The notes beneath the pieces were generated by a model. The model did not search any database and was not told the origin of the DNA. It saw nothing but the letters and a program-made list of their open reading frames with translations. Made by a program: the position numbers and the translations under genes. A stretch of 64,000 nucleotides of DNA from contig NZ_JQNB01000001.1 in the NCBI RefSeq assembly GCF_000745005.1, positions 1,977,501 to 2,041,500 on the forward strand. Direction: 5' to 3'. Of this stretch, positions 45,478-54,053 are shown in pieces (position 1 is the first letter of the stretch; each line of letters opens with the position of its first letter). The stretch is from Luteibacter sp. 9135 (lineage in GTDB: Bacteria > Pseudomonadota > Gammaproteobacteria > Xanthomonadales > Rhodanobacteraceae).

Positions 45478-46290
45478 TCAACCTCCGAACACGCGCTTGA
45501 GGAAGCCCTTCTTGACCGGCTCGAGGAAGCGAAGCGGACGCTCTTCGCCGAGGATACGCGCCACGGTGTCCTTGTAGGCGGCACCGGCGTTCGAGTTGTC
45601 GTCGAGGATCACCGGTACGCCGGCATTGGAAGCGGCCAGCACGTTCTCCGATTCCGGGATGACGCCCACGACGTTGATGCCGAGGATGTCCTCGACGTCC
45701 TTCACGCTGAGCATCTCGCCGGCTTCGACGCGATTGGGGTTGTAGCGGGTGAGCAACAGGTGCTGCTTGATCGGGGCTTCGCCCTTTTCCGCACGGCGCG
45801 TCTTGCTCGACAGCAGGCCGAGGATGCGATCGGAGTCGCGCACCGAGGAGACCTCGGGGTTGACCACGACCACGGCATGGTCGGCGAAGTACATCGCCAG
45901 GTGGGCACCTTTCTCGATGCCTGCCGGAGAGTCGCAGACGACGAAGTCGAAGTTTTCCTTCGCCAGTTCGTCGAGCACCTTTTCCACGCCTTCCTGGGTC
46001 AGCGCATCCTTGTCGCGGGTCTGCGAGGCGGCCAGCACGAAGAGGTTCTCGTGGCGCTTGTCCTTGATCAGCGACTGCTTGAGCGTGGCCTCGCCGTGCA
46101 CGACGTTGACGAAGTCGTACACCACGCGGCGTTCGCAGCCCATGATGAGGTCGAGGTTGCGCAGGCCGACGTCGAAGTCGATGACCGCGACTTTCTTGCC
46201 CTGCATGGCGAGGCCGGTGGCGAGGGAAGCACTGGTGGTGGTCTTGCCGACTCCGCCCTTGCCGGAGGTGACGACGATAATTTCTGTCAA
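45478..46290 (-). CDS. minD: MinD, septum-site determining ATPase
   Basis: 270 residues, equal to E. coli MinD. Deviant Walker A GKGGVGKT (10-17, with Lys11 and Lys16), switch [17 protein letters not shown] and the C-terminal amphipathic helix [12 protein letters not shown] for membrane binding. The start is TTG, coding [13 protein letters not shown], with GGAG 11 bases upstream; no ATG fits, and the longer frame is wrong. Confidence 0.97.
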   Translation of the reverse strand: MTEIIVVTSGKGGVGKTTTSASLATGLAMQGKKVAVIDFDVGLRNLDLIMGCERRVVYDFVNVVHGEATLKQSLIKDKRHENLFVLAASQTRDKDALTQEGVEKVLDELAKENFDFVVCDSPAGIEKGAHLAMYFADHAVVVVNPEVSSVRDSDRILGLLSSKTRRAEKGEAPIKQHLLLTRYNPNRVEAGEMLSVKDVEDILGINVVGVIPESENVLAASNAGVPVILDDNSNAGAAYKDTVARILGEERPLRFLEPVKKGFLKRVFGG

Positions 46291-46324
46291 GAGATGTCTC
46301 CGAATGTTACTGCGACGGACGGCA

Positions 46325-47101
46325 TCAGAGCCGCGCGACCATGAGTTTTCCACTGTCGAGCCAGCATTGCACGGGCTGGCCCTCGAATTCTTTGGGCATG
46401 TCTTCGAACACGCGGTAGTGCCCGGCGATGGCGACCAGTTCGGCGCGGAAATCGGAGCAGAAGATGCGTGCCGATTCGTCGCCCTGGGCACCGGCCATGG
46501 CCCGTCCGCGCAGGCTGCCGTAGACATGGATGGAGCCGTCCGCGATCACTTCCGCGCCGTTGGCCACGGCGGCGGTGACCACGAGGTCGCGATCGCGCGC
46601 GTAGACCTGCTGGCCGGAGCGGACCGCGCTGCCCGTGTGGTGCTGCGCGGTGATCGCGCCAGTGGCATCGGCGTCGTTGTCGTCGAGCGGCGCGCGGGCG
46701 GCTTCCACGCGGCCGGGCGCGGGCGGCGCGACCTGCACCGCGGCATCGCCGGAGGCCGGTTCGTACTGCGCACGGAACTTGGCGATCAGCGGCAGGTTCA
46801 TGCGTTCGGCGAGGGCCTCGGTCTCGGCGGTGCCGTAGGCGATGCCCACCGGCAGCATACCCGCACTGCGGATGGCCTCGAGCAGGGCATCGACCATGCC
46901 GTCGTCGGGCAGCTTGGGTAGGTGCGAGAGGTCGAGCACCACCGCGGCGCGGTTGAACATCTGCGGCGCGGCGCGCACGCGGCGTTCCAGTTCCTCGACC
47001 AGGGCCGCGGCATCGACGCGGCGCAGGCGCACGCAGGCGATGCCGACCTGGCCGAAGCGCAGGTCGCAGGCGCTGTCGAGGGTTTCGGCGCGGGCGTTCA
47101 T
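46325..47101 (-). CDS. minC: MinC, septum-site determining inhibitor
   Basis: 258 residues. N-terminal FtsZ-inhibiting domain (about 1-110), a Pro/Ala/Asp linker (about 128-160), and a C-terminal beta-helix domain (SGQQVYARDRDLVVTAAVAN, DGSIHVYGSLRGRAMAG) that binds MinD and dimerises. Blocks division at poles. Its ATG overlaps the stop of the upstream acetyltransferase (ATGA). Confidence 0.94.
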   Translation of the reverse strand: MNARAETLDSACDLRFGQVGIACVRLRRVDAAALVEELERRVRAAPQMFNRAAVVLDLSHLPKLPDDGMVDALLEAIRSAGMLPVGIAYGTAETEALAERMNLPLIAKFRAQYEPASGDAAVQVAPPAPGRVEAARAPLDDNDADATGAITAQHHTGSAVRSGQQVYARDRDLVVTAAVANGAEVIADGSIHVYGSLRGRAMAGAQGDESARIFCSDFRAELVAIAGHYRVFEDMPKEFEGQPVQCWLDSGKLMVARL

Positions 47102-47691
47102 GCGTTCACCTGCGCGACGGCCGGCGGCTCGCGCTCGCTCAGCCAAGGCACGGCGGGCAGGCCGTCCTGTTCGAGATAGCGCTCGCGCACGAAGGGAAAA
47201 CTGGGCAGCTCGCGGGCCAGCAGGCTGACCTTCGGGCCGTCGTGGCCCATCTTTTGCTGGCCCACTTCCTGGAAGCCCATCGTGCCGTGGAACAGCACGG
47301 TCTGGTCATTGCGGGGTTCCAGGAAAACTTCACAGGTCAGGAGCGGCACACGTACCTCGGCGTAACTCTGCACATCGCAGTAGAAGATGCGGCCCAGGCC
47401 ATGGCCGCGCAGCTCGGAAGCGATCACGATGCGATCGATATACACGAAGCTTTCGTAATGGGCCTGGAACCAGCGGAAGTTGGGACTGGCGTAGTCGGCG
47501 TCCTGGCGCATGGCGATGAGGAAGCCGACGATGCGGCTGTCCTGTTCGGCCACGCGGAAATAGTGCGCGACGTCGTAGAGGTGCCGCAGGCGGGACATGT
47601 CCGTGGCGAGGATGCCGGTGCCTGCCTCGTTATTGAGCGCCAGCACGGCATCCAGGTCGTGCTCGCGCACGTCGCGGATGGCAAGGGCCAT
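47098..47691 (-). CDS. GNAT family N-acetyltransferase leading the min operon
   Basis: 197 residues. Acetyl-CoA fold: VLALNNEAGTGI near the start, YIDRIVIASELRGHGLGRIFY with the R-x-x-G-x-G-R pyrophosphate loop, and LLTCEVFLEPRNDQTVLFHG. Substrate unknown. Overlaps minC by four bases, so it is cotranscribed with division genes; this link may be regulatory or just positional. Followed upstream by a 222-bp divergent promoter region. Confidence 0.8.
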   Translation of the reverse strand: MALAIRDVREHDLDAVLALNNEAGTGILATDMSRLRHLYDVAHYFRVAEQDSRIVGFLIAMRQDADYASPNFRWFQAHYESFVYIDRIVIASELRGHGLGRIFYCDVQSYAEVRVPLLTCEVFLEPRNDQTVLFHGTMGFQEVGQQKMGHDGPKVSLLARELPSFPFVRERYLEQDGLPAVPWLSEREPPAVAQVNA

Positions 47692-47913
47692 TCGTTGCTC
47701 CGCTTGAGTGTTCTTGGAAAGCGACCCCCGGGTCGCGGATGACCCGCATTATGGCATGGGGAGCGTCGGTAGGCGCTGTATGCATGCCAGTCGCGACGGC
47801 CCGGCGCCCGCTGTTAACCGCTAGTTAAAAAGCTCGCCCGGTGTCCGGCCGGTCTGGTCCCCGTGCCATCCGTCAGGTTACGGCCTTGTCCCGTGCCGCC
47901 CTATGATGCGGTC

Positions 47914-49173
47914 ATGTCCAAGCTCCAGTTCAACCACGTGCGGCTGCTGCGCTACGCCACCTACCTGGCATACCTGTGCGCCGGGCTGCCGTTGTCGATC
48001 CAGCGCGCCGGCAACCAGCCGGGCCAGATCGGCGACATGGCCCTGCTGGCCTGGATCGCCTGCTACCTGGTGTTCGGTGTGGTCTATGGCCTGCTGACCC
48101 GCCAGCTGGGCTCCCGGGTGGACGGTTTCACCCGCGTGGCGGTGCTGTTGATCCTCACGGGCACCGCGCTGGCGGTAGGCGGGCTCAGCAAGAGCGGTGT
48201 CAGCGCCCTGCTGCTGGTCATCGTGGCCGCGGTGGTGCCGTGGATCATCAGCCTGCCGCTGGCCATGGCCTGGATGGTGCTGGCGCACGTGGCGCTGATC
48301 CCGCTGTTCTATGCGGCCGTCGGCTGGCCCCTGGTGGCCTCGGTGATGCAGGCGGTGCTGTATTTCGGGTTCTCGGCGCTGATGTTCATCGCTTCCCTGA
48401 TCGCCAGCCAGCAGGCCGACGAGCGCGAGGAACTGCGCCAGCTCAACGCGGAACTGCGTGCCACCCGTGCCCTGCTGGCCGAATCCACCCGCATCGCCGA
48501 GCGCATGCGCATCGCGCGCGACCTGCACGACCTGGTCGGCCACCACCTGACCGCGCTCAGCCTGAACCTGGAGGTGGCCAGCCACCTCACCAACGACACG
48601 GCCCGCGAGCACGTGCTGAAGGCGCAGAAGACTGCGAAGCAGCTGCTGGCCGACGTACGCGAGGTGGTCAGCGAACTGCGCCAGGACGATGCCATCGACC
48701 TTACCCAGGCGCTGCGCAGCCTGACCGAGGGCGTGCCCGGGCTGACGGTGCACCTGAGCGTGCCGCCGCGCTTCGGCGTCGAGGACCCCCGACGGGCCCA
48801 GATGCTGCTGCGCTGCGCGCAGGAAATTCTCACCAATACGGTGCGCCATGCCCATGCGCGCAACCTCTGGCTGGTGTTCCGCCATACCGGACCCGACGAG
48901 TTGTGCCTGGACGCGCGCGACGACGGGCGCGGCAATCATCCGTTCCATCCGGGCAACGGCCTGAACGGCATGCGCGAGCGGCTCGCCGAGTTCGGTGGCA
49001 CGCTCCGTTTCGGTGCCGATCCTGCGGGCGGGTTCGCCCTCACGGCGCGCCTGCCCCTGGGCGAGGAGCCCGCGCTGGCCCATGCGCCGACGCGTCACAC
49101 GCTGGAGGTCCCGGATGACGCCGAGGCCGTCCCGCGTGCCACACTTTCCGTTCCTTCCGAGGGCCATCCATGA
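47914..49173 (+). CDS. Sensor histidine kinase (HisKA_3 type)
   Basis: 419 residues. About six N-terminal membrane helices (15-165) form the sensor, with no periplasmic domain of size. Dimerisation/phosphoacceptor His205 in ARDLHDLVGHHLTALSLNLE; HATPase motifs EILTNTVRHAHA (N box), DDGRG and GNGLNGMRERL. Such kinases resemble DesK, which senses membrane state, but the signal is unknown. Overlaps its response regulator by four bases. Start ATG gives MSKLQFNHVRLLRY. Confidence 0.87.
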   Translation: MSKLQFNHVRLLRYATYLAYLCAGLPLSIQRAGNQPGQIGDMALLAWIACYLVFGVVYGLLTRQLGSRVDGFTRVAVLLILTGTALAVGGLSKSGVSALLLVIVAAVVPWIISLPLAMAWMVLAHVALIPLFYAAVGWPLVASVMQAVLYFGFSALMFIASLIASQQADEREELRQLNAELRATRALLAESTRIAERMRIARDLHDLVGHHLTALSLNLEVASHLTNDTAREHVLKAQKTAKQLLADVREVVSELRQDDAIDLTQALRSLTEGVPGLTVHLSVPPRFGVEDPRRAQMLLRCAQEILTNTVRHAHARNLWLVFRHTGPDELCLDARDDGRGNHPFHPGNGLNGMRERLAEFGGTLRFGADPAGGFALTARLPLGEEPALAHAPTRHTLEVPDDAEAVPRATLSVPSEGHP

Positions 49174-49811
49174 TTTCCGTCTGCCTCGTCGACGATCAGA
49201 ACCTGGTACGCCAGGGCATCCGCTCCTTGCTGGACCTGGCCGGGGACATCCGTGTCGTCGCCGAATGCGCCGATGGCGCCCAGGCGGTGCAGATGATTCC
49301 CCAGGTTCGCCCCGACGTGGTGCTGCTCGACCTGCGGATGCCCAACATGAGCGGGCTGGACGTGCTGCAGACCCTCGGCGCGCGCAACGAGCTGCCGCCA
49401 ACCATCATCCTGACCACCTTCGATGACGACCAGTTGGTGCTCTCGGGCCTCAAGGCCGGCGCGCGGGGTTACCTGCTGAAGGACGTCTCGCTCGACCAGC
49501 TGGTGGAGGCCGTGCGGACGGTGTCGGCCGGCGGCTCGCTGGTGGCACCGATGGTCACCCAGCGCCTGCTGGCGGGGGTGGGCCGGATACAGAACCAGTT
49601 CTCCAGCCTGGAACAGCCCGACCCGCTCACCGAGCGCGAAACAGAGATCCTGCGCCTCCTTTCGGGGGGCTACAGCAACAAGGAGATCGCCAATTCGCTG
49701 CGGGTGGCGGAGGGCACGGTGAAGAATCACGTGTCCAACATCCTGTCCAAACTGGGCGTCCGCGACCGCACCCGTGCAGTGCTGAAGGCCCTGGAAATGG
49801 GCATCGTCTGA
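49170..49811 (+). CDS. NarL/FixJ family response regulator
   Basis: 213 residues. Receiver domain (1-120) with acidic pair in LVDDQ and phospho-acceptor Asp54 in LLDLRMPNMSG, Thr/Lys switch in LTTFDDD and LKAGARGYLLKD. LuxR-type HTH at about 148-205 (LTEREREILRLL-like LTERETEILRLLSGGYSNKE). Partner of the kinase just upstream. Target genes unknown. A 6-bp stem hairpin GGCCGG-TTT-CCGGCC follows at 49839-49853, without T-tract. Confidence 0.92.
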   Translation: MISVCLVDDQNLVRQGIRSLLDLAGDIRVVAECADGAQAVQMIPQVRPDVVLLDLRMPNMSGLDVLQTLGARNELPPTIILTTFDDDQLVLSGLKAGARGYLLKDVSLDQLVEAVRTVSAGGSLVAPMVTQRLLAGVGRIQNQFSSLEQPDPLTERETEILRLLSGGYSNKEIANSLRVAEGTVKNHVSNILSKLGVRDRTRAVLKALEMGIV

Positions 49812-50039
49812 CCCTGTCCGGGCGCAAGTGCGGTGGCTGGCCGGTTTCCGGCCGAAAATCCGCTTGTGCAGGCTTGCGAAAAAGGGCAGGGGACCCAATG
49901 GCGTTCCCCGCCGGGAGGAGCTACCATCGGCTCTTTCGGCACTGGCTAACCCCAAGCCACGGGCCGATTCTTCAGGGGTGACCATGCGGCAACCGTCCGT
50001 GTGCGGAGCCTGTTCGTAAGACGTTCGGAGAACCGTGGA

Positions 50040-51419
50040 ATGACGCGTCTGTTAGAATTTATCGTTGCCCTCGTCATCGTCGCCATTTTGGGCGTCGTTG
50101 CCGGTGTGGCTATGCCCTCGACGGGACACGTCGAGCGCGAAATGCTGATCAGCAAGGACTTGCGCCAGGTTTACGACGTCTTCAGCAACTTCCGTCGATT
50201 CCCGGACTACACAGCCCTTCGCTCCCTCGATCCCAAGGTCCAGTTCGAACTTTCCGGCAAGGCCTATGGCCCGGGCGCAAAGATCTCCTGGAAGGCCGGC
50301 GATCCCAAGATGGGTGACGGCTCGCTCGAAGTCGCCTCCATCGATCCGGATTTCTCCAAGATCTCCGATGCCGGCAAGGGCACCATTGTCTGGAACGTCG
50401 ACAACGGCTGGCGCGGTAACGACAAGAAGTTCACCATCAACCTCGAGCGCACTGGCCGCAGCCAGAAGCTCGTGAAGGTGAAGTGGGCCTACGACGTCGA
50501 TTACGGCTTCAACCTGGTCAACCGCTTCTCCAATCTCTACATCCACGGCGATCCGGACGCGCTAATCCAGTTCAGCCTGTCCAACCTGCAGAACCTGATG
50601 GCGGCGATCCCGAACATCGACTACAGCAAGATGATCCCGGCCATCGCCGAGCAGCCTGCCAAGCCGATCCTGTTCGTCTCCACCACCGCTCCGCGCACCC
50701 TCGACGACGTCGATGCGGCGTCGGACAAGGCGATGGGCGAGCTGCAGGCCGCGGCGAAGAAGCTGGGCGTGAACATCGTCGGCCCGCGCATCACCTTCAC
50801 CACGAACTGGGGCGACCAGAACTACAACTTCGACGTGGCCGCCGAGATCGACGCCACCACGCTGAAGATCAACGGTCAGGACGTGCAGCTCACCGCCGCG
50901 CAGCGTCCGGCACTCGACACCACGGCTCCGGCCGAGGCATCGACCGCCGCCGCTCCCGCCGCGGGCGACACCGCCGCCGCACCGGGCAGCAAGGACAAGC
51001 TGGGTCGCGTGATCGTGGACGGCAATGTCAAGGCCGTGCTCGCCTTCGGTGGCAAGGCCCTCAAGGCCGAGTGGAACGGTACCGGCGCAGGCCTGCCGCA
51101 GACCCGCCAGATGCTGGAAGCCTACTCGCAGACCCACGGCTACAAGTTCGACGACGTGTCGTTCCGCGCCTATGACATCCAGGTCAAGGCTCCGGTCAAC
51201 AACAAGGGCACGGTCGAGGGTTACGACGAGCAGAAGTTCGAGGTCTACCTGCCGCTGCAGGGCGACAACCTGCCGGACCAGACCCCCGAGCAGGAAGCCG
51301 GCCTGAAGCAGCCGGGCCTGGACGAATCGGCTCCCGCCGGTTCGTCCTCGGCTCCCGCCCCGGCCAGCACCGCCGCGGCCCCGGCCGAAGCCGGCACCGC
51401 GCCGACGATGGCCAAGTAA
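50040..51419 (+). CDS. SRPBCC (START/polyketide-cyclase-like) domain protein, membrane-anchored
   Basis: 459 residues. One N-terminal helix (about 5-25, RLLEFIVALVIVAILGVVAG) then an SRPBCC-type domain (about 30-190: KDLRQVYDVFSNFRRFPDY, GAKISWKAGDPKMGDGSLEV). A second region (about 210-425) has GyrI/SOUL-like strands interrupted by an Ala/Pro/Thr linker (about 298-325), and the protein ends in an Ala/Pro/Ser-rich tail. Probably extracytoplasmic lipid or small-molecule binding; ligand unknown. The ATG after CGGAG is used. Terminator follows. Confidence 0.75.
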   Translation: MTRLLEFIVALVIVAILGVVAGVAMPSTGHVEREMLISKDLRQVYDVFSNFRRFPDYTALRSLDPKVQFELSGKAYGPGAKISWKAGDPKMGDGSLEVASIDPDFSKISDAGKGTIVWNVDNGWRGNDKKFTINLERTGRSQKLVKVKWAYDVDYGFNLVNRFSNLYIHGDPDALIQFSLSNLQNLMAAIPNIDYSKMIPAIAEQPAKPILFVSTTAPRTLDDVDAASDKAMGELQAAAKKLGVNIVGPRITFTTNWGDQNYNFDVAAEIDATTLKINGQDVQLTAAQRPALDTTAPAEASTAAAPAAGDTAAAPGSKDKLGRVIVDGNVKAVLAFGGKALKAEWNGTGAGLPQTRQMLEAYSQTHGYKFDDVSFRAYDIQVKAPVNNKGTVEGYDEQKFEVYLPLQGDNLPDQTPEQEAGLKQPGLDESAPAGSSSAPAPASTAAAPAEAGTAPTMAK

Positions 51420-51442
51420 GCCTCTGGCTTGCAGGTCACACG

Positions 51443-51474
51443 AAAAACCCCGCTGGAGACAGCGGGGTTTTTTT
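51443..51474 (+). terminator. Rho-independent terminator after the SRPBCC gene
   Basis: Stem CCCCGCT / AGCGGGG with a six-base loop, flanked by AAAAA on the left and TTTTTTT on the right, so it can act on both strands. 24 bp after the stop and just before composite repeat locus 2. Confidence 0.93.
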
Positions 51475-51497
51475 ATGGGCCTTGGGCTGTGGAGCAA

Positions 51498-51732
51498 GAG
51501 CCGGCGGGTGCCACCCTCGGGGCCACGCCTGCGGCGACCCGTCAAGGAAAGCCGCTCCGCGGCCATGTATTGATTGCCCTTCGGGCCGGGTCGGGCTTCG
51601 AACGGGGATTTTCGATTCGCCATCCATGGCTCAGCGAAAATGGCCGGCCGTCCTGGCCGGCCCCCTTCGGGCCTTTTCCGTTCGAAGCCCTCGCCTGCGG
51701 CTACCGGCCCCGAGGGTGGCACCCGCCGGCTC
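51498..51732 (+). repeat. Structured repeat arm C (best-formed copy)
   Basis: Predicted folding, numbered on this copy. P1: 51498-51524 with 51706-51732, 27 bp perfect. P2: 51551-51563, GCCGC-TCC-GCGGC. P3: 51576-51586, GCCC-TTCG-GGC. P4: 51593-51605 with 51678-51690, 13 bp perfect (GGGCTTCGAACGG with its complement). Inside P4: P5, ATTTTCG (51608-51614) with CGAAAAT (51635-51641), capped by GCCATCCATGGC (51619-51630); P6, 51642-51662, GGCCGGCC-GTCCT-GGCCGGCC; P7 near 51659-51673, CCCTTCGGG. Base pairing was read by eye. Confidence 0.85.
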
Positions 51733-51841
51733 TTTCCAACGGTGAGGTTGCGTGTGGGAAGAGCTAAGAGCCGGGTTTCGCTTCGTGGGTGGGAACGCTC
51801 GCTTGCCTGCTTTGCATGGCATCGGTCGCCTTAGGTATGTC

Positions 51842-51871
51842 GAGGGTTCGCGCACGTGCGTGCGCTCCTAC
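51842..51871 (-). repeat. REP element in locus 2 (left)
   Basis: Reverse-strand GTAGGAGCGCACGCACGTGC then GCGAACCCTC, the same core as 4438-4467. Leads into spacer Y' (GCGACCGATGCCATGC and on to CACACGCAACCTCA). Confidence 0.85.
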
Positions 51872-51925
51872 CCCCCAGACGGCGGATCAGGCATTGGATA
51901 TGCCAGAACCTGCCCTACCCCTTGG

Positions 51926-51949
51926 GTAGGAGCGCACGATGTGCGCGAA
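51926..51949 (+). repeat. REP element in locus 2 (right)
   Basis: GTAGGAGCGCACGATGTGCG then CGAA. Leads into spacer X', which corresponds to spacer X of locus 1 on the other strand. Confidence 0.85.
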
Positions 51950-52024
51950 AAGCCAACAAAGCGGCGACGCCACACCCTACACGTCTGCGACCGCTCGCGT
52001 CACAACCCACCTCAGTCTTGGAAA

Positions 52025-52262
52025 GAGCCGGCGGGTAGCCCCCTCGGGGCCGGTAGCCGCAGGCGAGGGCTTCGAACGGACAAGGCCCAAAGGGGGCCGG
52101 CCCGGACGGCCGGCCATTTTCGCTGAGCCATGGATGGCGAATCGAAAATCCCCGTTCGAAGCCCGACCCGGCCCGAAGGGCAATATATAGACGGCCGCGG
52201 AGCGGCCTTTCCTCAGCGGGTCGCCGTAGGCGTGGCCACGAGGGGGGGCTACCCGCTGGCTC
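52025..52262 (-). repeat. Structured repeat arm D
   Basis: Inverted copy, ending with GGCTC. On the reverse strand the outer stem is the TAGCCCCC type of arm A on its 3' side, with two extra C on the 5' side; inner stems P5 and cap are as in arm C. The P7 loop is CCCTTTGGG, the one copy that does not keep a TNCG loop. Confidence 0.85.
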
Positions 52263-52385
52263 TTGCTCCAGGCGTCAACGCTCGAAAGCCAAACGCGATG
52301 CCGAAGGCGAGCACCCCCCATCGCGCGATGCTACAACACGTAGCAGGGGTGGTTGCGACCGCCCCGCCGTGCGTTAATTGTGGGA

Positions 52386-53321
52386 ATGATCGAGACCGAC
52401 CGACTGACCCGTTGTTATGGACCGCTGATCGCGGTGGATGCGCTGTCGTTGCGGGCGGAGCCGGGGCAGGTGCTGGGCTTGCTGGGCCCCAACGGCGCGG
52501 GAAAGTCCACCGCCATGCGCATGATCGCCGGCTTCCTTGCGCCCACCTCCGGCACCGCGCGCGTCTGCGGCTACGACGTGCGGCGGGAGCCGCTATCGGC
52601 CAAGCGGGCGCTGGGTTACCTGCCGGAAGGCGCGCCCAGCTACGGCGAGATGACCGTCCGTGAGTTCCTCACCTTCATGGTGCGCGTCCGCGGGCTGGAC
52701 CGGGAACTGGCCTACCGCCGGTTCGACGAGGTGGTGGCGCGCCTGGAACTGGAAGACGTGCTCGAACAGACCATCGGCACGCTGTCCAAGGGGCTGCGTC
52801 GCCGCGTGGGCCTGGCGCAGGCGATCCTGCACGATCCGCCCGTGCTGATGCTCGACGAACCCACCGACGGCCTGGACCCTAACCAGAAACATTCCGTGCG
52901 CATGCTGATCGACGCCATGGCGCGCGAGCGCACCATCCTCATCTCCACCCACCTGCTGGAAGAAGTGCACGCCCTGTGCAACCGCGTGGCGATCATCGCC
53001 AACGGCAAGCTACTGGCCGATGCCACGCCCGCCGAGCTGGAGGCGCGCTCGCGGTACCACGGGGCGGTGTCGTTCAGCGCGCAGGGCAGTGCGGTGTCGC
53101 GCGAGATGCTGGCGCGCATTCCCGGCGTGGCGACGGTGGAGGTCGATCCGCTGGACGGCCGTGTCACTGTGTTTCCCCGGGAGGGCCGGCCGATCCTCGA
53201 GGAGGTGCAGGCCCTGCTGCGCACCCAGAACCTGCAGGTGTCCGAGATCCAGCTGGAGCAGGGTCGCCTGGACGAAGTGTTCCGGCAGATCACCACGCAG
53301 CCGCGCGGAGGCCACGCATGA
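52386..53321 (+). CDS. ABC transporter ATP-binding protein (GldA/NatA-like)
   Basis: 311 residues. Walker A GPNGAGKST, signature LSKGLRRRVGLAQ, Walker B VLMLDEPTDGLDPNQ and the switch His in ISTHLLEEV. Residues about 225-311 are the DUF4162-type C-terminal domain of ABC-2 exporters. With the next two genes it matches the GldA-GldF-GldG-like set found in many non-gliding bacteria. Substrate unknown. First gene of the operon; the ATG giving MIETDRLTRCYG is used. Confidence 0.9.
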   Translation: MIETDRLTRCYGPLIAVDALSLRAEPGQVLGLLGPNGAGKSTAMRMIAGFLAPTSGTARVCGYDVRREPLSAKRALGYLPEGAPSYGEMTVREFLTFMVRVRGLDRELAYRRFDEVVARLELEDVLEQTIGTLSKGLRRRVGLAQAILHDPPVLMLDEPTDGLDPNQKHSVRMLIDAMARERTILISTHLLEEVHALCNRVAIIANGKLLADATPAELEARSRYHGAVSFSAQGSAVSREMLARIPGVATVEVDPLDGRVTVFPREGRPILEEVQALLRTQNLQVSEIQLEQGRLDEVFRQITTQPRGGHA

Positions 53322-54052
53322 ACGGTGTGATGGCGATCGCCCGCCGTGAACTGTGGAGCTATTTCGTGACGCCCGTGGCCTATGTGTTCATGGTCATCTT
53401 CCTGGTGCTGGCGGGTACGCTTACCTTCTACACCGGCGATTTCTACGACCGTGGTCTGGCCGACCTGCAACCGTTCTTCGACATGCACCCATGGCTTTAC
53501 CTGGTGCTGGTGCCCGCGGTGACGATGGCCATGTGGGCGGAAGAACGGGCCTCGGGCACGCTGGAACTGCTGTTCTCGCTGCCGGTGTCCATCTCGCAGG
53601 CCGTGCTGGGCAAGTTCCTGGCGGCCTGGGGCTTCATCGGGATCTGCCTGGTGCTCACGTTCCCCATCTGGATCACCGTGAACTACCTGGGCGATCCGGA
53701 CAACGGCGTGATCCTGGCCGGCTACGTGGGCAGCTGGCTGATGGCCGGCGCGTTCATCGCCATCGGTACCTGCATGTCCACCATCACGCGCAGCCAGATC
53801 ATCGCCTTCATCCTCACCGCGTCGGTCTGCTTCCTGCTGTTGCTGGTGGGCCAGCCGCAGGTGCTGGATTTCTTCCAGGATGCGGTGCCGCCCAAGCTGG
53901 TCGGCGCGATGGGCCAGCTGAGCATGGCGCGGCACGCCAATGCCATCGCGCGTGGCGTGCTAGACCTGCGCGACCTGGTGTATTTCTTCGCCACCATCGT
54001 GGCCTGGCTGGGCGCCAGCGTGGTGATGCTCGACCTGAAGAGGACGCGCTGA
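53318..54052 (+). CDS. ABC-2 type permease (GldF-like)
   Basis: 244 residues, six membrane helices: RRELWSYFVTPVAYVFMVIF at the start and WAEERASGTLELLFSLPVS, the ABC-2 coupling segment. Forms the membrane channel for the ATPase encoded just upstream (four-base overlap). Confidence 0.9.
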   Translation: MNGVMAIARRELWSYFVTPVAYVFMVIFLVLAGTLTFYTGDFYDRGLADLQPFFDMHPWLYLVLVPAVTMAMWAEERASGTLELLFSLPVSISQAVLGKFLAAWGFIGICLVLTFPIWITVNYLGDPDNGVILAGYVGSWLMAGAFIAIGTCMSTITRSQIIAFILTASVCFLLLLVGQPQVLDFFQDAVPPKLVGAMGQLSMARHANAIARGVLDLRDLVYFFATIVAWLGASVVMLDLKRTR

Positions 54053-54053
54053 G

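Larger units (their letters stand above)
51478..52312 (-). repeat. Composite structured repeat, locus 2 (inverted copy of locus 1)
   Basis: Order: arm C (51498-51732), spacer Y' (51733-51841), REP (51842-51871), middle, REP (51926-51949), spacer X' (51950-52024), arm D inverted (52025-52262), outer flank (52288-52312). On the reverse strand this is the same order as locus 1. The middle (about 54 bp, with a CCCCCCAG stretch) is different. It fills the gap between the terminator at 51474 and the ABC operon start at 52386; no gene was seen, and the remaining 70 bp before that gene carry its promoter region without a clear -35/-10. Confidence 0.85.

Noticed and set aside
51593-51690. GGGCTTCGAACGG resembles the T-arm of a tRNA
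   Set aside because: TTCGAA here is the core of a 13-bp stem with a distant partner; there is no acceptor stem, anticodon arm or CCA end.
50562-52190. Open frames over repeat locus 2 and antisense to the SRPBCC gene
   Set aside because: Same repeat-derived peptides as locus 1, or antisense of a clear gene.
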